Program-made: the position numbers and the translations under genes
Notes under the pieces: generated by a model
What the model saw: the letters and a program-made list of their open reading frames with translations, nothing else
Database searches by the model: none
What the model was told of the DNA's origin: nothing
NCBI RefSeq assembly: GCF_031202305.1
Contig: NZ_CP101731.1
Location: forward strand, 2,418,001-2,482,000
Direction: 5' to 3'
Length of the DNA stretch: 64,000 nucleotides
Origin: Pelagibacterium sp. 26DY04
GTDB lineage: Bacteria; Pseudomonadota; Alphaproteobacteria; Rhizobiales; Devosiaceae
Part shown: positions 45,206 to 55,426 of the stretch, one piece after another
Layout: each line of letters starts with the position of its first letter
How positions within the stretch are numbered: position 1 is the stretch's first letter

Positions 45206-47869
45206 TTAGGCGGAGAGCTGCGCCTTGATCGCATCCACTGCGGCATGCGCCTGGGCACCATCGGGACCGCCGGCCTGGGCCATATCCGGCCGGCCGCCGC
45301 CGCCCTGCCCGCCCAGCGCGGCAGAACCCACGCGCACCAGATCAACGGCGCTGTAGCGCGCCACGAGGTCATCGCTTACCCCGACCGCTATACCCGCCTT
45401 GCCGTCTTCGGTGGTTCCTACGATCACGACGACACCTGACCCAAGCTGCTTTTTACCCTGATCGACGAGGCCGCGCAGATCCTTGGGTTGCAGCCCTTCG
45501 ACCACGCGCCCCATGAAGGTCACGCCGTTGACGGTTTCGCCTGCCGCCCCGTTTGCAGCAGCGCCGCCGCCCATCGCCAGCTTCTGTCGCGTCTCGGCGA
45601 GTTGCCGCTCAAGCGCGCGACGCTCCTCGACCAGCGCCTCGACCCGCGCCGCCGCGTCGCGCGGCGAAACTTTGAGAGAGGCGGCGATTGCCTTAAGCTG
45701 ATCGTCCTGGGCATTGAGGTAAGCGCGCGCGCCATCGGCAGTCAGTGCCTCGACACGCCGCACGCCGCCGGCAACCGAACTTTCGCCAACAATCTTGACC
45801 AGCCCGATATCGCCGGTGCGCCGCACATGCGTGCCGCCGCATAACTCCATCGAATACGTCTTGCCCGCTTTTGCGCCTTCAAGTGCCGTGCCCATGGACA
45901 CGACACGCACCTCGTCGCCGTACTTTTCGCCGAACAGCGCCATCGCCCCGGCCTCGACGGCATCGTCTACCGCCATAAGGCGGGTCTCGACAGGTGCGTT
46001 CTGCAGCACGATCGCGTTGGCCAGGCGTTCGACCTCGGCGATTTCAGCCTCACTCATCGGCTTAGTGTGCGAAAAATCGAAACGCAGGCGATCGGGCGAC
46101 ACCAAGGACCCCTTTTGGGCGACATGTGTGCCCAGCACCTCGCGCAGCGCCTCGTGCAACAGATGCGTGGCCGAGTGGTTGGCACGGATGGATGAGCGCC
46201 GGCCATGATCGACCTTGAGCGTCAGGGCATCACCGACCGCCACGGATCCATTCTCGACTTTGACCCGATGAGCGAAAACCCCGCCAGCCTGCTTGGTGGT
46301 CTCGAGCACCGCGACACGTGCGCCGTCCTCGCTCTGCATCGCGCCGGTATCGCCGACCTGACCGCCGCTCTCCCCGTAGAACGGGGTCTGGTTGAGAACG
46401 ATGAATCCTTCTTCACCGGCATTGAGCGTATCGACCCGCGAACCGTCCTTGACCAACGCTACAACCGCGCCGTCGCTTTCCTCGGTTTCGTAGCCGAGAA
46501 ATTCGGTCGGCCCGGCTTTGTCGGCCACCGCAAACCAGACGGCGCTTGTCGCCGCATCTCCCGAACCCGACCAGCTCTTGCGCGCCTCTTCCTTCTGGCG
46601 GGCCATCGCCAGGTCGAATCCGGCCTGATCGACCGAAACGCCTCGCAGGCGCAGTGCGTCCTGGGTCAGATCGAGCGGGAAGCCATAGGTGTCATAGAGC
46701 TTGAACGCGGTATCGCCTGCAAGCGTATCGCCCTGGCTCAGCCCAGCGGTCTCTTCTTCCAGAATTTGAAGTCCGCGGCTCAAGGTTTTGAGGAAGCGCT
46801 CTTCTTCCAGCCGGATGGTCTCGGAGATCATCGCCTCACCCTGAACGAGGTCGGGATAGGCCTGTCCCATTTCACGCACTAGAGCGGGGACCAGTTTGTA
46901 GATCGTGGGATTGTTGGTGCCCAACAGAGTGGCGTGCCTCATGGCGCGGCGCATGATACGCCGCAGCACATAGCCGCGCCCTTCATTGGCCGGCAGGACG
47001 CCGTCGGCGATCAAGAACGACATGGACCGCAAATGGTCGGCGATCACGCGATAAGAGGCAACCGTCTCGGCGGTCGGCGCCTTGCCGACGGCGGACGCCG
47101 TCGCATCGATGACGTGCCGGAACATGTCGGTTTCAAAGACGCTTTCAACACCTTGCAGGATGGAGGCCATGCGCTCCAGTCCCATGCCCGTATCGATAGA
47201 CGGGTTGGGCAGCGGCTCCTGGGTTCCGTCGCCGAACTGTTCGTACTGCATGAACACCAGGTTCCAGAACTCGAGGAACCGGTCGCCATCTTCTTCCGGG
47301 CTGCCCGGAGGACCGCCCCAGATGTGCTCGCCACGATCGATGAAGATTTCCGAGCAAGGACCGCACGGACCAGTGTCGCCCATCGTCCAGAAATTGTCCG
47401 ATGTTGGAATGCGGATGATCTTGTCGTCGGAAAAGCCGGCAATCTTCTTCCAATATTCGGCTGCTTCGTCATCGGTATGATAGACGGTAACCAGCAGCTT
47501 GTCCTTGGGCAGGCCGAACTCCTTGGTCACAAGGTTCCAGGCCAGTTCGATCGCTTGTTCCTTGAAGTAATCTCCGAACGAGAAGTTGCCCAACATCTCG
47601 AAAAAGGTGAGATGCCGTGCAGTGAACCCTACATTGTCCAGGTCGTTGTGCTTGCCCCCGGCGCGCACGCACTTCTGCGAGGTGGTCGCACGGCTGTAGG
47701 GGCGTTTTTCAAGGCCCGTGAAGACGTTCTTGAACTGCACCATGCCGGCATTGGTGAACATCAGCGTCGGATCGTTGCGCGGCACCAGCGGGCTCGAGGC
47801 GACCTTCTCGTGACCATTCTTGGCAAAGAAGTCGAGGAAGGTCGAACGAATGTCGTTTACGCTTGTCAT
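45206..47869 (-). CDS. alaS: Alanyl-tRNA synthetase
   Basis: The 887-residue class II synthetase has the opening [34 protein letters not shown], an editing domain with zinc-type motif [12 protein letters not shown] and the CGGTHV motif, and a C-terminal DHHA1/Gly-rich region ([29 protein letters not shown]). Length is as expected (about 880). It charges tRNA-Ala and edits Ser/Gly mischarging. It lies downstream of recA on the same strand, with a recA terminator between. Confidence 0.98.
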   Translation of the reverse strand: MTSVNDIRSTFLDFFAKNGHEKVASSPLVPRNDPTLMFTNAGMVQFKNVFTGLEKRPYSRATTSQKCVRAGGKHNDLDNVGFTARHLTFFEMLGNFSFGDYFKEQAIELAWNLVTKEFGLPKDKLLVTVYHTDDEAAEYWKKIAGFSDDKIIRIPTSDNFWTMGDTGPCGPCSEIFIDRGEHIWGGPPGSPEEDGDRFLEFWNLVFMQYEQFGDGTQEPLPNPSIDTGMGLERMASILQGVESVFETDMFRHVIDATASAVGKAPTAETVASYRVIADHLRSMSFLIADGVLPANEGRGYVLRRIMRRAMRHATLLGTNNPTIYKLVPALVREMGQAYPDLVQGEAMISETIRLEEERFLKTLSRGLQILEEETAGLSQGDTLAGDTAFKLYDTYGFPLDLTQDALRLRGVSVDQAGFDLAMARQKEEARKSWSGSGDAATSAVWFAVADKAGPTEFLGYETEESDGAVVALVKDGSRVDTLNAGEEGFIVLNQTPFYGESGGQVGDTGAMQSEDGARVAVLETTKQAGGVFAHRVKVENGSVAVGDALTLKVDHGRRSSIRANHSATHLLHEALREVLGTHVAQKGSLVSPDRLRFDFSHTKPMSEAEIAEVERLANAIVLQNAPVETRLMAVDDAVEAGAMALFGEKYGDEVRVVSMGTALEGAKAGKTYSMELCGGTHVRRTGDIGLVKIVGESSVAGGVRRVEALTADGARAYLNAQDDQLKAIAASLKVSPRDAAARVEALVEERRALERQLAETRQKLAMGGGAAANGAAGETVNGVTFMGRVVEGLQPKDLRGLVDQGKKQLGSGVVVIVGTTEDGKAGIAVGVSDDLVARYSAVDLVRVGSAALGGQGGGGRPDMAQAGGPDGAQAHAAVDAIKAQLSA

Positions 47870-48035
47870 GATCGAGCCCGGAACCTGTCTGCGGCAGAAC
47901 GCGCCACACCGAAATTATTGTTCTATGCGCGCCGGATAGAAGGAGTTTCGCCTCCGCCTGCCGGCCCGAAAACCTGAGCAAGCCTAATAACGCGTGCACT
48001 GGGCAAGCGCAATGCGAACAGGCGTCCACCCAAAC

Positions 48036-48062
48036 AAGAAAAGGCGCCGGTCGCCCGGCGCC
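48036..48062 (-). terminator. Intrinsic terminator of recA
   Basis: GGCGCCGG (48043-48050) and CCGGCGCC (48055-48062) form an 8-bp stem with a four-base loop, and an A-rich run at 48036-48042 gives the U-tract on the minus strand. It lies 75 bp after the recA stop. Confidence 0.88.
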
Positions 48063-48137
48063 AAGGAGGTCATCGCTAAAGGTAGAGTCGGAACCACTCG
48101 ATTTCAACCACTCGACGTTTCCGCTTCTTCACCGACA

Positions 48138-49208
48138 TCAATCGTCGCTGTCGCCGCCATCCTCGCCGGCGGTAATCAGTTCCGCAGCCAAAAGGCCCGC
48201 ACTCTCGCGCACCCCGTTCTCGATCTGGTTGGCGATCTCGGGATTGTCCTTGAGGAACTGGCGCGCATTCTCGCGCCCCTGCCCGAGCCTCTGGCTGTCA
48301 TAGGAGAACCAGGCACCCGATTTTTCAACGATCCCGGTCTTGACCCCGAGGTCGAGCAACTCGCCGGTCTTGGAGATGCCTTCGCCATACATGATGTCGA
48401 ACTCGACCTGACGGAACGGGGGAGCCAGCTTATTCTTGACCACCTTGACCCGGGTCTGGTTGCCCACGACCTCCTCACGATCCTTGATCGAACCGATACG
48501 GCGGATATCCAGGCGAACCGAGGAATAGAACTTGAGCGCATTCCCCCCGGTCGTGGTCTCTGGCGAACCGAACATCACGCCGATCTTCATGCGGATCTGG
48601 TTGATGAAGATCACCATCGCCTTCGACTTGGAAATCGAAGCGGTCAGCTTGCGCATCGCCTGGCTCATCAGGCGCGCCTGCAGCCCCGGCAGAGAATCGC
48701 CCATCTCGCCTTCAAGTTCGGCGCGCGGCGTGAGCGCGGCAACCGAGTCGACGACCAGAACGTCGATGGCGCCCGAGCGCACCAGCGTATCGGCGATTTC
48801 CAATGCCTGCTCGCCGGCATCAGGCTGGGAGATTAGGAGATCATCGACGTTGACGCCCAGCTTGCGCGCATAAACAGGATCAAGAGCATGTTCGGCGTCT
48901 ACGAACGCGCAAATGCCGCCAGCCCGCTGCGCCTCGGCCACCACATGCAGCGCCAGGGTCGTTTTACCCGAGCTTTCCGGCCCGAACACTTCAACGATGC
49001 GCCCGCGCGGCAAACCACCGATGCCCAGCGCGATATCGAGCCCGAGCGAGCCGGTGGAGATCGATTCGACATTGACCGAGGTGTTCTCCCCCAGCCGCAT
49101 GATCGAACCCTTGCCGAAATTGCGCTCGATCTGGCCCAGTGCCGCCTCGAGCGCCTTGTTCTTGTCCATCGAACCCCCGTCTACAACGCGAAGCTGTGAA
49201 ACTGCCAT
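48138..49208 (-). CDS. recA: Recombinase RecA
   Basis: The 356-residue protein has the Walker A motif GPESSGKTT, the [24 protein letters not shown]alker B/L1 region and the [31 protein letters not shown]2 segment (about positions 205-235). It catalyses strand exchange and triggers SOS by promoting LexA cleavage. The start is ATG 49208 after AAGGAGAGCGAGAA. An SOS-box-like sequence is at 49281-49295. The acidic tail DGGDSDD is typical. Confidence 0.99.
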   Translation of the reverse strand: MAVSQLRVVDGGSMDKNKALEAALGQIERNFGKGSIMRLGENTSVNVESISTGSLGLDIALGIGGLPRGRIVEVFGPESSGKTTLALHVVAEAQRAGGICAFVDAEHALDPVYARKLGVNVDDLLISQPDAGEQALEIADTLVRSGAIDVLVVDSVAALTPRAELEGEMGDSLPGLQARLMSQAMRKLTASISKSKAMVIFINQIRMKIGVMFGSPETTTGGNALKFYSSVRLDIRRIGSIKDREEVVGNQTRVKVVKNKLAPPFRQVEFDIMYGEGISKTGELLDLGVKTGIVEKSGAWFSYDSQRLGQGRENARQFLKDNPEIANQIENGVRESAGLLAAELITAGEDGGDSDD

Positions 49209-49280
49209 TTCTCGCTCTCCTTATTCCACCAAAGCCCCGCCCGTGCAACGCGGCCGACATCGATTTCCCATGTCTGATTT

Positions 49281-49295
49281 GTTCCCATTTTGTTT
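49281..49295 (-). promoter_or_regulatory. SOS box-like site upstream of recA
   Basis: GTTC-CCATTTT-GTTT fits the alphaproteobacterial LexA consensus GTTC-N7-GTTC with one mismatch in the second half. It lies 73 bp upstream of the recA start codon, as expected of an SOS promoter. Confidence 0.6.
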
Positions 49296-49392
49296 CAGTT
49301 GTGTCAAGGGACAAAATAAGAACATTGTACCCTAGGGAACATCTCAGCCGTGTCGACGGTTTGCCTCGTCAAAGCCGTGGAAAGGATCGAGG

Positions 49393-49563
49393 ATGAATAT
49401 GGGAACTGCCATTGCATTGGGCATCGCCATCGGCGCTGCCATCGGCATAGCGCTCGACAATCTTGCCCTGGGTATCGGCATTGGCGTCGCCATCGGAGCC
49501 GGGCTCGGCGCGTCCTTCACGGCAACGAACGGGGAAGCCGACGAGCCTGAGGACAAATCCTAG
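49393..49563 (+). CDS. Small glycine-zipper membrane protein, 56 residues
   Basis: ATG 49393 opens a 56-codon frame, MNMGTAIALGIAIGAAIGIA and onward. It is almost all Gly, Ala, Ile and Leu with repeated GxxxG-like small residues, then an acidic tail ([11 protein letters not shown]). This suggests one or two packed membrane helices. A GGATCGAGG site precedes it. It runs away from recA and its last four bases overlap the cckA stop. Short Gly-zipper proteins of this sort are known in alphaproteobacteria; function unknown. Confidence 0.6.
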   Translation: MNMGTAIALGIAIGAAIGIALDNLALGIGIGVAIGAGLGASFTATNGEADEPEDKS

Positions 49564-52106
49564 TCGTCCCGGGACTCCCGCTTGCCTGAAAGCACTTCCT
49601 TGACCTTGGAATTGATCTGGTCAAGCGTATAGGGCTTGGGCAAGAACTCCACGCTCCTGTCGTCTTCCAGGCCCTGCCGCACGCTTTCCTCGGCATAGCC
49701 GGAAACAAAGATCACCTTGAGCTCCGGATAGCGCTTGCGCACCTCGGTAAGCAGCGTCGGCCCGTCCATTTCCGGCATCACCACGTCGGAAATGATGAGA
49801 TCGAGTTCGCCATTGACTTCCTCGATCACCTCCAGGGCCTCCTCGCCCGATCCCGCTTCGAACACCTCATAGCCGGTCGTGGAAAGGGCCCTCGCCGAGA
49901 ACATGCGCACACTTTCCTCGTCCTCGACCAACAAGATGCGTTCGTTACCGGTGAGATCCTTGACGGGCGCAGCCGCGGCCTTGGCCACTTCTTCCTTTTC
50001 GATCGGAATATGACGCGGCAGGAAGATGCGGAACGTCGTTCCGACCCCGACTTCGGATTCGGGATAGATATAGCCGCCGGTCTGCTTGATGATGCCATAG
50101 ACCATCGAAAGGCCCAGCCCGGTGCCCTTGCCCAGTTCCTTGGTGGAAAAGAACGGCTCGAAGATCTTTTCCATGATTTCCGGCGTCATGCCCGTGCCGG
50201 TATCGGCCACTTCGATCAGCACGTAGTCTGCGGGTACAAAGCCCGGATAAGTCAGCGTCTCGGCCTCGGCCACATCCACATTGCGCGTTCTGAGGGTAAT
50301 CTGTCCGCCCTCGGGCATTGCGTCGCGAGCGTTGACCGCAAGGTTGATGATCACTTGCTCGAGTTGAACGAGATCGGCGCGGATCGGCCAAACCTCACGC
50401 CCATGCTCGACATCAAGCGTCACCTTTTCGCCGATGAGCCGCTTCAACAGCACCGTGAGGTCGTCGATATGCTGGGGCACTTCGAGCACCTGCGGGCGTA
50501 ATGTCTGCCGCCGCGAGAACGCGAGGAGCTGTCGCACCAGCCCAGCGGCGCGATTGGCGCTCTGTTTGATCGACATAATATCCGAGAACGACGGATCGGA
50601 GGGCTTGTGCTTCAAAAGCAACAGGTCCGAAAACCCAATGATGGCGGTCAAAACGTTGTTGAAATCATGCGCCACCCCGCCGGCAAGCTGGCCCACGGCC
50701 TGCATCTTCATGCCCTGCGCGAACTGCTCTTCAAGCTGACGCTGCTCGGTCATGTCGAGGGCATAAAGGATTGCCGCCTCGTCGCTCTCACCGCCCTGCT
50801 CGACCCCGGAAATGAACATGCGGACGCTGCGCGCCTTTTCGCCCGGAATGGTCGCATCCACGGGCGCGATTTCCGATTTATGCGCCCGCGCATCAGACAG
50901 TGCCGCCGCCAGCTTTTCGCGATTGTCCGTATCGATGAGGGTCGCGACTTCGAGCCCTTCGATGCCCCGCTCACCCGAAGTCAGGCCGAAAATTCGCGTG
51001 AACGGCGCGTTGGTGCGCACCACCCTGCCGCTGGCATCGAGCGCCGCGATGGCGATCGGGGTATTGTTGAAGAACCGCGAGAACCGCACTTCGGCCGCCC
51101 TCAACGCTTCCTCGCCATCCACCCCGCGTGAGCGGTCGAGCACCAGGGTGCGCGTTTCGCCCAACTCGCCTTCCGCCAGCCGCGCCGCGCGATGCAGCAG
51201 CCGCACGGGCAGATTTGTGCCGTCCTGGCGTACCAGATCGAGGTCGATGATCTCGGTCCTCACCGCCCCGTCCTGCCCGCCGCCCATCAGCAGGCCGGCG
51301 CCGTCTCCGTGGACGATCTCTCCCAAATCGAGATCGCCGGCTTCGAAAGCGGCAAGGTCATAGCCCAGCCAGTCGGCAAGGGTCGAGTTAATGTACTGAA
51401 TGCGTCCGCGTGCATTGGCCGAAAAGAACCCGGCCGGAGCATGATCGAGATAGTCGATCGCCTTTTGCAGCTCGACGTAGAAATTCTCCTGCGCCTCGCG
51501 ATCGCGGGTGACGTCCTCGACGGTCCAGATCACCGATTTCCCTGGCGCCCCATCGTAGTCGGGCAGCGCCCGGACCGTCACCCGAAACCAGTGCGCCGCA
51601 GATTGCCCGCGCGCGATGCGGATGTCCTCGACGATCGATCGCCCATCCCGCGCCGCGCGCGACAGGCGGTAAACCGCTTCACTCGCCTCGGGTTGGCTGG
51701 CGAAAAGCCGCGGTACGCCCACCGGAATGCCCTTGGAAATTCCCTTCGAGAACTCCGAATATTGGGCATTGGCGTAAAATATCTTGCCCTCTCTGTCGGT
51801 TACGACCGCCCCGTAGGGCAGGCTGTCGACTATGGCTCGTGCCAGGGTACGTTTTTCGGTGCCGCCCACGAACCGGAACAGCCCGGCCGCCAGTGCGAAC
51901 AGCGAGAAGACGCCGATCACCGCGAGAATGCCGAGCAATAGCACGATCATCTCGGGCGAGATGGTTTCTCCCATAAAGGAAAACGCCACAGCGATCGCAA
52001 TGAAACACAGTGAAAGGATGACCACACGCCAAAAGGCCGCGTTCGAGGATGGCCGCGCCACCACGGGCTCGGGATAGCTGTCCTCGTCCATCCGGGCCAT
52101 CGCCAT
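49560..52106 (-). CDS. cckA: Cell-cycle hybrid histidine kinase CckA
   Basis: The 848-residue product (ATG 52106, AGAAGAG upstream) begins with a cytoplasmic basic stretch and two membrane helices, then PAS domains, a HisKA motif [22 protein letters not shown] (phospho-His), an ATPase with [12 protein letters not shown] and [14 protein letters not shown], and a C-terminal receiver domain with the [15 protein letters not shown] phospho-acceptor. This domain order is the CckA pattern. In Caulobacter and relatives, CckA phosphorylates or dephosphorylates CtrA through ChpT, controlling replication and flagellar genes. A CtrA-type box lies upstream. The nearby CtrA-like boxes of the flagellar region fit. 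Confidence 0.94.
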   Translation of the reverse strand: MAMARMDEDSYPEPVVARPSSNAAFWRVVILSLCFIAIAVAFSFMGETISPEMIVLLLGILAVIGVFSLFALAAGLFRFVGGTEKRTLARAIVDSLPYGAVVTDREGKIFYANAQYSEFSKGISKGIPVGVPRLFASQPEASEAVYRLSRAARDGRSIVEDIRIARGQSAAHWFRVTVRALPDYDGAPGKSVIWTVEDVTRDREAQENFYVELQKAIDYLDHAPAGFFSANARGRIQYINSTLADWLGYDLAAFEAGDLDLGEIVHGDGAGLLMGGGQDGAVRTEIIDLDLVRQDGTNLPVRLLHRAARLAEGELGETRTLVLDRSRGVDGEEALRAAEVRFSRFFNNTPIAIAALDASGRVVRTNAPFTRIFGLTSGERGIEGLEVATLIDTDNREKLAAALSDARAHKSEIAPVDATIPGEKARSVRMFISGVEQGGESDEAAILYALDMTEQRQLEEQFAQGMKMQAVGQLAGGVAHDFNNVLTAIIGFSDLLLLKHKPSDPSFSDIMSIKQSANRAAGLVRQLLAFSRRQTLRPQVLEVPQHIDDLTVLLKRLIGEKVTLDVEHGREVWPIRADLVQLEQVIINLAVNARDAMPEGGQITLRTRNVDVAEAETLTYPGFVPADYVLIEVADTGTGMTPEIMEKIFEPFFSTKELGKGTGLGLSMVYGIIKQTGGYIYPESEVGVGTTFRIFLPRHIPIEKEEVAKAAAAPVKDLTGNERILLVEDEESVRMFSARALSTTGYEVFEAGSGEEALEVIEEVNGELDLIISDVVMPEMDGPTLLTEVRKRYPELKVIFVSGYAEESVRQGLEDDRSVEFLPKPYTLDQINSKVKEVLSGKRESRDD

Positions 52107-52191
52107 CTCTTCTGTTCCTCGTCTCAAACGCTCACCCGGCGAATCGGGCTTCTATTGGTAGCAAACGCGCCTTTGGCTTGGGTAGTGCGGA

Positions 52192-52207
52192 TTAACCTCG
52201 TATTAAC
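52192..52207 (-). promoter_or_regulatory. CtrA box upstream of cckA
   Basis: TTAA-CCTCGTA-TTAAC fits the full CtrA consensus TTAA-N7-TTAAC exactly, 86 bp before the chosen cckA start, in the 207-bp gap between flhB and cckA. It suggests CtrA feedback on its own kinase gene. Confidence 0.7.
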
Positions 52208-52313
52208 AATCCAGGTTGAATTCGCGCCAAATGCTGCACGGGATTCGGGGAATAAATCCGGAATCCAGCAGCCTTTGCCCGGCACAGCAGCCCCGACGTT
52301 TTGGGACCCTGCA

Positions 52314-53399
52314 TCACCCTCCGCTCTTCCACCCCGAACGCTGTTTCAGCCGCATCACGTAGCCAATGATCTGCGCCACCGCCTTGAAATGTTCGGCCGG
52401 AATGGTCTCCCCCACCTCCGCACCGGCATAGAGCGCCCGCGCCAACGGCGGGTTCTCGACGATGGGGATATCGTGATCCTTTGCCAGCCCACGGATGCGT
52501 AGGGCAATCGAATCCACCCCTTTGGCCACCACCTGCGGCGCGGCCATCTCGCGATCATATTTGAGCGCCACGGCAAAGTGGGTGGGGTTGGTCACCACGA
52601 CGGTCGCCTCGGGCACGGCGGCCATCATGCGCTTGCGGCTACGCTCGAGCCGGATCTGGCGGATGCGGCCTTTGAGCTGCGGATCGCCCTCCATCTGTTT
52701 ATACTCGTCGCGGACTTCCTTGACCGTCATCATCTGCCGCTGCCACCATTTGTGGCGCATGTAGAGATAATCGAGCATCGCCACCACGGTGATGGCGATC
52801 AGCGTGGCGATGAAGATCTTGATCCCGATCTCCTGGAACAGCTCCAGCATCACGATCGGGTCGGCGGTCATGATGGTCGATAGCCGGTCCCTGTCGGGCC
52901 AGACCACCATCACCATGATGGTGGAGAACACGACGAGCTTGAACAGACCCTTGGCGAAATTGACCAGCCCTTCGGTGGAAAACAGCCGTTTGAAGCCGGC
53001 GAGCGGCGATATCTTGGACAGTTTGGGCTTGAGGTTTTCCGCCGAGAATACCATCCGGTGCTGCACCATGTTGCCGATCACGCCGCACAGCGCCAGAAGC
53101 GTCATCGGCACGAGCAGCGCGCCGAGCAGCGTGGTCGTCGCGCCATAAACGAACTGGTTGAACCCTGGACCACCCACCTCATAGAGGTCGGCCCGTGCCA
53201 GATACTCGCTCAGCGTCGAGAGGATCGATCCGCTGGTCATCGGCGCGACGAACGCAAAGACCAGCGCCGAACCGAGCACCATAAACCAGGTCGTCACCTC
53301 CTGGCTTTTGACCACGTCGCCCTTTTTGTGCGCGTCTTCGAGACGTTTCTGGGAAGGGTCTTCCGTCTTTTCGCTTTGTTCCGGCTTGTCGTCGCTCAT
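52314..53399 (-). CDS. flhB: Flagellar export switch protein FlhB
   Basis: The 361-residue protein has four membrane helices in its N-terminal half and a cytoplasmic C-terminal domain with the autocleavage site NPTH (Asn271-Pro-Thr-His), flanked by VVVTNPTHFAVALKYD. FlhB changes export specificity from rod/hook to filament proteins. It is followed by cckA. Gene order fliQ-fliR-flhB on the minus strand is standard; fliR ends four bases upstream. Confidence 0.96.
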   Translation of the reverse strand: MSDDKPEQSEKTEDPSQKRLEDAHKKGDVVKSQEVTTWFMVLGSALVFAFVAPMTSGSILSTLSEYLARADLYEVGGPGFNQFVYGATTTLLGALLVPMTLLALCGVIGNMVQHRMVFSAENLKPKLSKISPLAGFKRLFSTEGLVNFAKGLFKLVVFSTIMVMVVWPDRDRLSTIMTADPIVMLELFQEIGIKIFIATLIAITVVAMLDYLYMRHKWWQRQMMTVKEVRDEYKQMEGDPQLKGRIRQIRLERSRKRMMAAVPEATVVVTNPTHFAVALKYDREMAAPQVVAKGVDSIALRIRGLAKDHDIPIVENPPLARALYAGAEVGETIPAEHFKAVAQIIGYVMRLKQRSGWKSGG

Positions 53400-53402
53400 G
53401 GA

Positions 53403-54164
53403 CTACCCCAGAAACTGCGCGAAATGATCTTCGAGGTGGCCGATATAGAGCGTCATGGTGAGGCTCAGGAGCAGCGCGAAGATGATCAACCCGATGATGA
53501 TGTTGGCCGGCATGGCCATGAAGAACACCTGGATCTGCGGCATCAGCCGCCCCAGGATGCCGAGGCCCAGATAGAACACCAGCCCGAACACTAGAAGCGG
53601 CGCGCTCATCTGTATGCCGATAACGAAGGATTGCGCGATGATCCGCACGGCCATCTCCGCCGCATCCCCCAGCATCAACGGCGCATCGGGCGGGAAATAG
53701 TCGTAGCTGGCATAGACGCCGGCAAGCAGCATGTGATGCAGGTCGGTGGCAAAGATGAGCGTCACCCCAAGCATGGCGAGAAAATTTCCCACCACCGCGC
53801 CCTGCACGCCCGCTTGGGTGGGGTCGGTCGTCTGCGCCATCGAGAGGCCCATCTGGAAGGCGATCACCGCCCCCGCCACCTGGGCAGCCGAAAGGATCAG
53901 CCGGATGAGCCCGCCAAGGATGAAGCCCACGGCAAGCTCATGACCTACCGCGGCGGCTAGTCCGGCCACCGTTTCGGGCACACCACCCAGTTGCGGCGCG
54001 ACGAGCGGATAGAGGATGACGGCAAAGGCCAGCGCGAAGGTCAGCCGCATCCGCGCCGGAATGGTCTGCTCCCCTAGCGCTGGCAGCAGCATCAGAATTG
54101 TCCCGAGCCGCGCGAAGATCAGGAAGAAATAATAGGCGATCTCGGGACCCAGACTGACCGTCAT
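53403..54164 (-). CDS. fliR: Flagellar export component FliR
   Basis: The 253-residue, six-helix protein of the flagellar type III export gate starts with FFLIFARLGTILMLLPALGEQTIPARMRL and has the AGAVIAFQMGLSMAQTTDP segment typical of FliR. It builds the export channel with FliP and FliQ. It is four bases before flhB and six bases after fliQ. Confidence 0.96.
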   Translation of the reverse strand: MTVSLGPEIAYYFFLIFARLGTILMLLPALGEQTIPARMRLTFALAFAVILYPLVAPQLGGVPETVAGLAAAVGHELAVGFILGGLIRLILSAAQVAGAVIAFQMGLSMAQTTDPTQAGVQGAVVGNFLAMLGVTLIFATDLHHMLLAGVYASYDYFPPDAPLMLGDAAEMAVRIIAQSFVIGIQMSAPLLVFGLVFYLGLGILGRLMPQIQVFFMAMPANIIIGLIIFALLLSLTMTLYIGHLEDHFAQFLG

Positions 54165-54170
54165 GGCCCG

Positions 54171-54437
54171 TTAAAAGCCCATGATGATCATATCGACGAT
54201 CTCGTTCATATAGGCCGCCATCGTCGCCCCCATGAACGGCAGCGTCAAAAGCATGGTGACGAAGATCGCGATGATCTTGGGCACGAACACCAGCGTCATT
54301 TCCTGGATCTGGGTCAGCGCCTGGAACAGCGCGATGATCACGCCGATCACCAGCCCCACGATCATCATGGGTGCCGAAATGATGATCAGCGTCCAGATGC
54401 CGGACGTAGCAATGTCGAGCGTCTCTGCCCCTGTCAT
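54171..54437 (-). CDS. fliQ: Flagellar export component FliQ
   Basis: The 88-residue two-helix protein has the LVIGVIIALFQALTQIQEMTLVFVPKI motif and MLLTLPFMGATMAAYMNEIVDMI tail characteristic of FliQ. It forms the FliPQR core of the export gate. It precedes fliR by six bases. A CtrA-like box lies 20 bp before its start. Confidence 0.96.
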   Translation of the reverse strand: MTGAETLDIATSGIWTLIIISAPMMIVGLVIGVIIALFQALTQIQEMTLVFVPKIIAIFVTMLLTLPFMGATMAAYMNEIVDMIIMGF

Positions 54438-54456
54438 CTCGGCCCCACGCGATTCG

Positions 54457-54471
54457 TTAACAAGAGTTTAC
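54457..54471 (-). promoter_or_regulatory. CtrA-like site upstream of fliQ
   Basis: TTAA-CAAGAGT-TTAC has one mismatch to TTAA-N7-TTAA and lies 20 bp before the fliQ start. It may drive fliQ-fliR-flhB separately from the upstream fliE. Confidence 0.45.
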
Positions 54472-54510
54472 ACCTGACAGTCCGCCGCGTCAGTGCAGTC
54501 GCGTGAGGCC

Positions 54511-54632
54511 GAGATTGCGTCAGGGTGCGGCGAAAATGGTGTCCAACGAGGACCGGAGCGGAGCGTACTTGAGGTACGTGAGCACCGGAAGCGCAGGTGG
54601 ACGCCATTTGCAGCCCACCCTCACGCAATCTC
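54511..54632. repeat. Long palindromic intercistronic element with core, between fliE and fliQ
   Basis: GAGATTGCGTCAGGGTG (54511-54527) pairs with CACCCTCACGCAATCTC (54616-54632) with one mismatch. Inside are GGCGAAAATGG and CGCCATTTGCAG, then the core ACCGGAGCGGAGCGTACTTG.. near 54552-54595, nearly identical to the element in the purC-purS gap. The right arm's last bases fall in the fliE stop codon region (54633-54631). Confidence 0.82.
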
Positions 54633-54954
54633 AAATCGGCATCCGCATGATTTCTTCATAGGCGGAAATCACCCGATCCCGCACCGTCACCATGGTTTCC
54701 ATCGCCGTCTCGGTTTCGGCCAGTGCCGTCACCACGTCGATGACATTGGCCTTGCCGTTCACCATGTCGATGGCGAGCTGGTCGGACCGTTGCCCAGCCT
54801 CAGTCACCGAGTTGAGCTGCTCGGTCAGCATCTGGCCGAAATCAGGTCCCGCCGCGCCCGCGCTCGGCGCAGGGAGCTTGCCCGCCGCCTGATCGGAAAT
54901 CAGCCGCGAGACATTGCCATAAGCCGCGGCGGCGGCGTTGAACGGAGTTGCCAT
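54631..54954 (-). CDS. fliE: Flagellar hook-basal body protein FliE
   Basis: The 107-residue FliE has the DFGQMLTEQLNSVTEAGQRSDQLAID middle and the FliE signature VVTALAETETAMETMVTVRDRVISAYEEIMRMPI at its C-terminus. It joins the MS ring to the rod. It is in the order flgB-flgC-fliE, all minus, with about 48 bp from flgC. Confidence 0.95.
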   Translation of the reverse strand: MATPFNAAAAAYGNVSRLISDQAAGKLPAPSAGAAGPDFGQMLTEQLNSVTEAGQRSDQLAIDMVNGKANVIDVVTALAETETAMETMVTVRDRVISAYEEIMRMPI

Positions 54955-55002
54955 TTAATAATCCCCTTGGATCCTTGTCGCGCTGCCGGGTGGCACGGCG
55001 CC

Positions 55003-55416
55003 CTACCCGCGCAGAATGTCCAGCGTCCGGCCCAGCATCTGCCGCGCTACGGTCACCACATTGAGGTTGGCCTCATACGTCCGCTGCGCCTCGCGCATAT
55101 CCATGCTCTCGATCAGCGTGTTGACGTTGGGATAGCTTACATAACCGTTCTCGTCGGCTGCCGGATGTCCCGGCTCGTAGCGCGAGGAAAAATCGCTCAT
55201 ATCCGGCGAAAGCGGCCCTACGCTCACTTCATAAGCACCCAGCTCGCGGTTGAGCATGGCGTGAAAGGTCGGAATCTTGCGCCGATACGGGTCCTCGTCA
55301 GGCGTCCGGGCAGCCGAATCCGCGTTGGCCATGTTTTCGGCGATCACCCGCATGCGCGCCGTCTGGGCGTTGAGCCCCGAGCCGGCAATCTTGATCGATG
55401 TCATGAAGTCATTCAT
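55003..55416 (-). CDS. flgC: Flagellar rod protein FlgC
   Basis: The 137-residue proximal-rod protein has the rod signature GLNAQTARMRVIAENMANADS near its N-terminus and the NVLTLIESMDMREAQRTYEANLNVV-like C-terminus. The Asn-rich ANxxTPxx-type start and helical ends are conserved for axial assembly. It is ten bases after flgB, and the same transcript likely continues to fliE. Confidence 0.95.
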   Translation of the reverse strand: MNDFMTSIKIAGSGLNAQTARMRVIAENMANADSAARTPDEDPYRRKIPTFHAMLNRELGAYEVSVGPLSPDMSDFSSRYEPGHPAADENGYVSYPNVNTLIESMDMREAQRTYEANLNVVTVARQMLGRTLDILRG

Positions 55417-55426
55417 TGGGTATTCC

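Noticed and set aside
49320..49342. GAAC...GAAC pair near recA as an SOS box
   Set aside because: The two GAAC words are 13 bases apart rather than 7; the GTTC-N7-GTTT at 49281 fits better.
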